Origin: Betaproteobacteria bacterium
GTDB taxonomy: Bacteria > Pseudomonadota > Gammaproteobacteria > Burkholderiales > Burkholderiaceae_C
DNA: 8,892 nucleotides
Assembly (NCBI GenBank): GCA_005882155.1
Contig: VBCQ01000131.1
Span: forward strand, 1-8,892
Direction: 5' to 3'
The notes under the pieces are model-generated. The model was not told where the DNA came from, did not search any database, and saw only the letters and a list, made by a program, of their open reading frames with translations. This document shows, one piece after another, positions 6,205 to 8,892 of the stretch. Made by a program: the position numbers and the translations under genes. Numbering within the stretch: the stretch's first letter is position 1; each line of letters begins with the position of its first letter.

Positions 6205-7281
6205 ATGCATCCGGCTCCGCTGGGGCTTCACGATCTGCTCTTGCCGCAGCTGGATCACACCGAAGCCTTGGCACAGTGGCTGGGTGTTTCGTTGGAGACG
6301 CTCCGCTGGTTCACGGCCTGTCCGCCACGTCGTCGTCATGCCGATCTGCAGCGCCAGCACTATGCATTTCGCCTCCTTCCCAAGCGCAGCGGCGGCGGCC
6401 GGCTGATCGAAGCACCTCGGTCGCGGCTGAAGGCATTGCAGCGACGAATCCTCGATGGTCTTCTGGACGCAGTTCCGGTGCACGAGGCATGCCACGGCTT
6501 CACCCGTGATCGATCGGTACTGACGCATGCGCGCGTGCATGTCGGACAGCCCGTCGTGATCCGCTTCGATTTGATGAATTTCTTCGCGAGCATTACCGCC
6601 GCGCAGGTGCGAGCGACGTTCCAGACGCTCGGCTATCCGGCAGGTGTCGCACAGGACCTCACGGCACTGTGCACGCTACTGACGCCCGAGCCCGTCATCG
6701 CTCGCTTGCAGGATGACGGATGGCTCGACTGGCACCAAGCTCGCTGCTTGCGCAGCCCCCATCTTGCGCAAGGCGCGCCAAGCTCACCGATTCTCGCCAA
6801 CTTGTGCGCATTCCAGCTGGATCTTCGGCTCGCCGGCCTGGCCGACACGATGGGCGCACGCTACTCGCGCTACGCCGACGATCTCGTGTTTTCAGGCCCG
6901 GCGTCGGTAGGGTCGAGCTTCGACCGCCTTGCCGCGTGGGTGGGCCGAATCGCGCTGGAGGAAGGCTACACCGTCAATCATCGAAAGACCTGGCTGGCAA
7001 GCCAGGCGACGCAGCAGCGCGTTTGCGGCGTGGTTGTCAATCAACATCCGAATTTGCCGCGTGAAGCCTTCGATCGTTTGCGAGCGTTGCTGCATCAATG
7101 CGCGACGCATGGTCCCGCATCGCAAAGCGATCGCGCGCCGGATGAATTTCGTCTGCACGTGCTGGGCCGAATGACCTGGGCGGAACAAGTCAACCCGTCC
7201 AAGGCTCGGCGTCTGCGAAAACTGTTCGATCGGATCGTCTGGGACGCCGCGCCCGCGCAGGGGTTGCCACAAAGCGGATGA
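6205..7281 (+). CDS. retron-type reverse transcriptase
   Basis: The product has 358 residues from the first ATG in this frame. It copies part of the retron RNA into a branched msDNA. Visible RT blocks: YAFRLLPKRSGGGRLIEAP (53-71, RT1), FDLMNFFASI (121-130, catalytic Asp122), HLAQGAPSSPILANL (186-200, RT4), RYADDLVFSG (222-231, catalytic Asp pair at 225-226), EGYTVNHRKT (253-262, RT6) and QRVCGVVVNQ (271-280). The last aligns with the retron VTG signature, with Cys in place of Thr. I see no clear NAxxH box. The C-terminal thumb region (about 283-345) has NLPREAFDRLRALL and GRMTWAEQVNP. There is no group II intron maturase domain. No ribosome site precedes 6205, so the true start is probably at 5973 across a frameshift. 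Third-position composition looks less GC-biased than in neighbours, consistent with horizontal gain. The stop overlaps the ubiA start. Confidence 0.88.
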   Translation: MHPAPLGLHDLLLPQLDHTEALAQWLGVSLETLRWFTACPPRRRHADLQRQHYAFRLLPKRSGGGRLIEAPRSRLKALQRRILDGLLDAVPVHEACHGFTRDRSVLTHARVHVGQPVVIRFDLMNFFASITAAQVRATFQTLGYPAGVAQDLTALCTLLTPEPVIARLQDDGWLDWHQARCLRSPHLAQGAPSSPILANLCAFQLDLRLAGLADTMGARYSRYADDLVFSGPASVGSSFDRLAAWVGRIALEEGYTVNHRKTWLASQATQQRVCGVVVNQHPNLPREAFDRLRALLHQCATHGPASQSDRAPDEFRLHVLGRMTWAEQVNPSKARRLRKLFDRIVWDAAPAQGLPQSG

Positions 7282-8180
7282 CAATTCGGCCCATGTCCGC
7301 ATCGTCTGTTCGCAATGAGCCGTCGCGCCTCGCGCTGTACCTCGACCTCATCCGCTGGGACCGCCCCGCCGGCAGCTACCTCTTGTTGTGGCCGACCTTG
7401 TCGGCACTGTGGATTGCGGCCGGCGGTTTTCCCGGTTGGCACCTGTTGATCGTCTTCACGCTCGGCACTTTCCTGATGCGCAGCGCCGGCTGCGCGGTGA
7501 ATGATGTCGCTGATCGCGACTTCGATCGCCACGTGAAGCGCACCGCGCAGCGGCCGGTCACGAGCGGCGCGGTGAGCGTCAAGGAGGCGTTATGGCTTGG
7601 CGCGACGCTCGCGTTGATCGCGTTCGCGCTGGTGTTGACGACCAACGTCGCGACCGTCGAATGGAGCTTCGCAGCACTTGCGGTCAGCATCGCCTATCCG
7701 TTTACCAAGCGATTCTTCTCGATGCCGCAGGCCGTCCTCGGTGTGGCGTTCAGCTTCGGCATTCCGATGGCGTTCGCCGCGGTGCGCGGCGAGGTACCGG
7801 CGCTCGGTTGGTGGCTGCTGATCGGCAACCTGTTCTGGGTCATCGCCTACGACACCGAGTACGCGATGGTCGACCGCGACGACGACTTGCGCATCGGCAT
7901 CCGCACGTCGGCGATCACGCTCGGCCGCTTCGACGTGGCCGGCGTGATGCTCTGCTACGGGGTGTACCTCGCGGTATGGGCACTGCTCGGCGTGCAGCTC
8001 AGGTTCGGCTGGCCCTACTTCGCCGGCATCGCGGCCGGCGTCGCCATCGCGGCATGGCACTTCACGCTCATTCGCGAGAGAACGCGCGACGGCTGCTTCC
8101 GCGCGTTCCGCGTCAACCACTGGCTCGGCTTCGCGATCTTCGCCGGCGTGCTGATCGATCGCACGCTGACGAGTCTGTAG
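7278..8180 (+). CDS. ubiA: 4-hydroxybenzoate octaprenyltransferase UbiA
   Basis: The product has 300 residues (E. coli UbiA has 290). This inner-membrane enzyme attaches a polyprenyl tail to 4-hydroxybenzoate, the second step of ubiquinone synthesis. Both Asp-rich motifs that hold Mg-diphosphate are intact: NDVADRDFDRHVKRT (75-89) and YDTEYAMVDRDDD (191-203). The N-terminal LIRWDRPAGSYLLLWPTLSALW and the many hydrophobic helices fit the family. The ATG at 7278 overlaps the RT stop as ATGA, suggesting coupled translation. A second ATG at 7293 (MSASSV) is almost as likely, and neither has a clear Shine-Dalgarno. No promoter could be singled out directly upstream, so expression may depend on the retron promoter or on prfC read-through. 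Confidence 0.95.
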   Translation: MTIRPMSASSVRNEPSRLALYLDLIRWDRPAGSYLLLWPTLSALWIAAGGFPGWHLLIVFTLGTFLMRSAGCAVNDVADRDFDRHVKRTAQRPVTSGAVSVKEALWLGATLALIAFALVLTTNVATVEWSFAALAVSIAYPFTKRFFSMPQAVLGVAFSFGIPMAFAAVRGEVPALGWWLLIGNLFWVIAYDTEYAMVDRDDDLRIGIRTSAITLGRFDVAGVMLCYGVYLAVWALLGVQLRFGWPYFAGIAAGVAIAAWHFTLIRERTRDGCFRAFRVNHWLGFAIFAGVLIDRTLTSL

Positions 8181-8191
8181 TCGCCAAGTCC

Positions 8192-8219
8192 GGGCACGCA
8201 CAAGCGAAGCGACGTGCCC
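8192..8219. terminator. hairpin downstream of ubiA, possible terminator
   Basis: GGGCACG at 8192-8198 pairs perfectly with CGTGCCC at 8213-8219 across a 14-base loop, 11 bases after the ubiA stop. There is no T-run, so a classical Rho-independent terminator is not shown. It may work as an RNA-end stabiliser or be part of the adjacent repeat block. Confidence 0.35.
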
Positions 8220-8223
8220 CTCA

Positions 8224-8303
8224 AGCCACTCCCCAGGATCCGGCTTCGCCGGGCCGAAGGGAGGCGCCCCTCGGGGGCAGGAGCGAAGCGACTGGGGGGC
8301 TCA
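8224..8303. repeat. GC-rich structured intergenic repeat between convergent genes
   Basis: The block is bounded by outer complementary parts: AGCC (8224-8227) and CCCCAG (8231-8236) against CTGGGG (8292-8297) and GGCT (8298-8301). Inside are two tight hairpins, CCGGC-TTC-GCCGG (8240-8252) and GCCCC-TCG-GGGGC (8266-8278), giving a cloverleaf-like fold. An 11-base direct repeat, AGCGAAGCGAC, occurs at 8203-8213 and 8282-8292. Similar hairpin clusters are common between genes in Burkholderiales genomes (general recollection). It may end transcription from both sides. Confidence 0.6.
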
Positions 8304-8306
8304 CAC

Positions 8307-8892
8307 TCACGGATACAGCCCGCGCTCTTCGCGCGCGATCAGGATGCGCTCGCACGCGACTGCGAAGGTTGCGGTGCGCAACGTGATCTTGTGGTGGTCG
8401 GCGGTGTCCCATATCTTCTTCAATGCGTCGACCATGATCTTGTCGAGGCGCACATTGATCTCGTCCTCGCTCCAGAAGAAGCTGGAGAAGTCCTGCACCC
8501 ATTCGAAGTAGCTGACCGTCACGCCGCCGGCGTTGCAGATGACGTCGGGCACGACGAGGATGCCGCGGTCTTTCATCACGTCGTCGGCCTCGGGCAGGGT
8601 CGGGCCGTTGGCGCCTTCAAGCACCAGCTTGCACTTGAGGCGATTGGCCCGCTCGGTGGTGATCTGCCCTTCGAGCGCGGCCGGGATCAGGATGTCGCAG
8701 TCGACGTCCCAGAACGACTCGTCGCTGATGCGATCCGCCTCCTTGAACTCGCCGACGCCGCCGTCGCGGTGCAGCGTCGCCATCAAGCCCTGCATGTCGA
8801 AGCCGTTGCGGTTGATGATCGTGCCGGTGTGGTCCTGCACCGCGACGATCTTCGCGCCGGCGCCGACGAAGAGTTCGGCCGCCGCACTGCCG
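8307..8892 (-). CDS. NAD(P)-type glutamate dehydrogenase, C-terminal part (partial)
   Basis: The gene is read leftwards from the right edge to the TGA at 8307-8309, covering about 194 codons of a protein that normally has about 420-430. It reversibly deaminates glutamate to 2-oxoglutarate and ammonium. The edge residues SAAAELFVGAGAKIVAVQDHTGTI belong to the Rossmann dinucleotide-binding domain. DCDILIPAALEGQI, KLVLEGANGPTLPEAD and the block VVPDVICNAGGVTVSYFEWVQ are strong signatures of hexameric Glu/Leu/Phe/Val dehydrogenases (GdhA, RocG and GudB type). The reading is open and complete to the C-terminus (REERGLYP). The GTG at 8840 is an internal valine, not a start. Cofactor preference cannot be judged here. 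It converges on ubiA across the structured repeat. Confidence 0.93.
   Translation of the reverse strand, partial: GSAAAELFVGAGAKIVAVQDHTGTIINRNGFDMQGLMATLHRDGGVGEFKEADRISDESFWDVDCDILIPAALEGQITTERANRLKCKLVLEGANGPTLPEADDVMKDRGILVVPDVICNAGGVTVSYFEWVQDFSSFFWSEDEINVRLDKIMVDALKKIWDTADHHKITLRTATFAVACERILIAREERGLYP

Noticed and set aside
6170..6509. Continuation of the retron N-terminal frame to 6509
   Set aside because: After about 6165 this frame turns into Ser/Ala/Arg-rich sequence without motifs, while the other frame carries the RT blocks.
6205..7281. Group II intron or diversity-generating retroelement reverse transcriptase
   Set aside because: No maturase or HNH domain, no intron domain V/VI fold, and no template/variable repeat pair is visible; the upstream a1/a2-bounded RNA fits a retron instead.
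1..8892. CRISPR array, tRNA, rRNA or insertion sequence
   Set aside because: No regularly spaced repeats, cloverleaf with tRNA consensus, rRNA segments, or transposase-like reading frames were seen.

Overview
The base composition (very GC-rich), codon use and gene families point to a betaproteobacterium of the order Burkholderiales. I could not run a search, so the genus is open. Most of the window is chromosomal housekeeping. In order: the 3' end of recG (+), a small lipoprotein gene (-) that ends against it, oxyR (+), dps (+), a DJ-1/PfpI-family gene (+), an Fpg/MutM-like DNA glycosylase (-), prfC encoding release factor 3 (+), a retron (+), ubiA (+), and the 3' part of a glutamate dehydrogenase gene (-) that runs off the right edge.

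The left half reads as an oxidative-stress neighbourhood. OxyR has both redox cysteines at the canonical positions 199 and 208. It is followed by the iron-sequestering mini-ferritin Dps and, 4 bases later, a DJ-1/PfpI protein. An Fpg/Nei-like glycosylase, a family that removes oxidised bases, lies convergently 4 bases beyond that. A REP-like palindrome sits directly before the oxyR ribosome binding site.

The most interesting part is 5774-7281, between prfC and ubiA. It has the layout of a complete retron. A sigma70-like promoter overlaps the prfC stop codon and is placed to start RNA at about 5807. A folded non-coding RNA of about 158 nt follows, bounded by a 15-bp a1/a2 inverted repeat (5807-5821 and 5949-5964). 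It has an AGC immediately after a1 as candidate branch site, two short msr-type hairpins and one long msd-type hairpin. A retron-type reverse transcriptase with FDLMNFF, QGAPSSP and YADD motifs comes next. The coding sequence appears split: an N-terminal segment opens at 5973, 8 bases after a2, in another frame, and the catalytic part is open from 6106 with its first ATG at 6205. One extra base between about 6140 and 6180 would explain this. No separate effector gene is visible. The RT stop overlaps the ubiA start as ATGA, so the retron may feed transcription and translation into ubiquinone biosynthesis.

After ubiA, 8181-8306 holds a block of GC-rich hairpins and an 11-bp direct repeat, probably a dispersed intergenic repeat and/or bidirectional terminator between the convergent ubiA and glutamate dehydrogenase genes. 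I found no tRNA, rRNA, CRISPR array, transposase or integrase.
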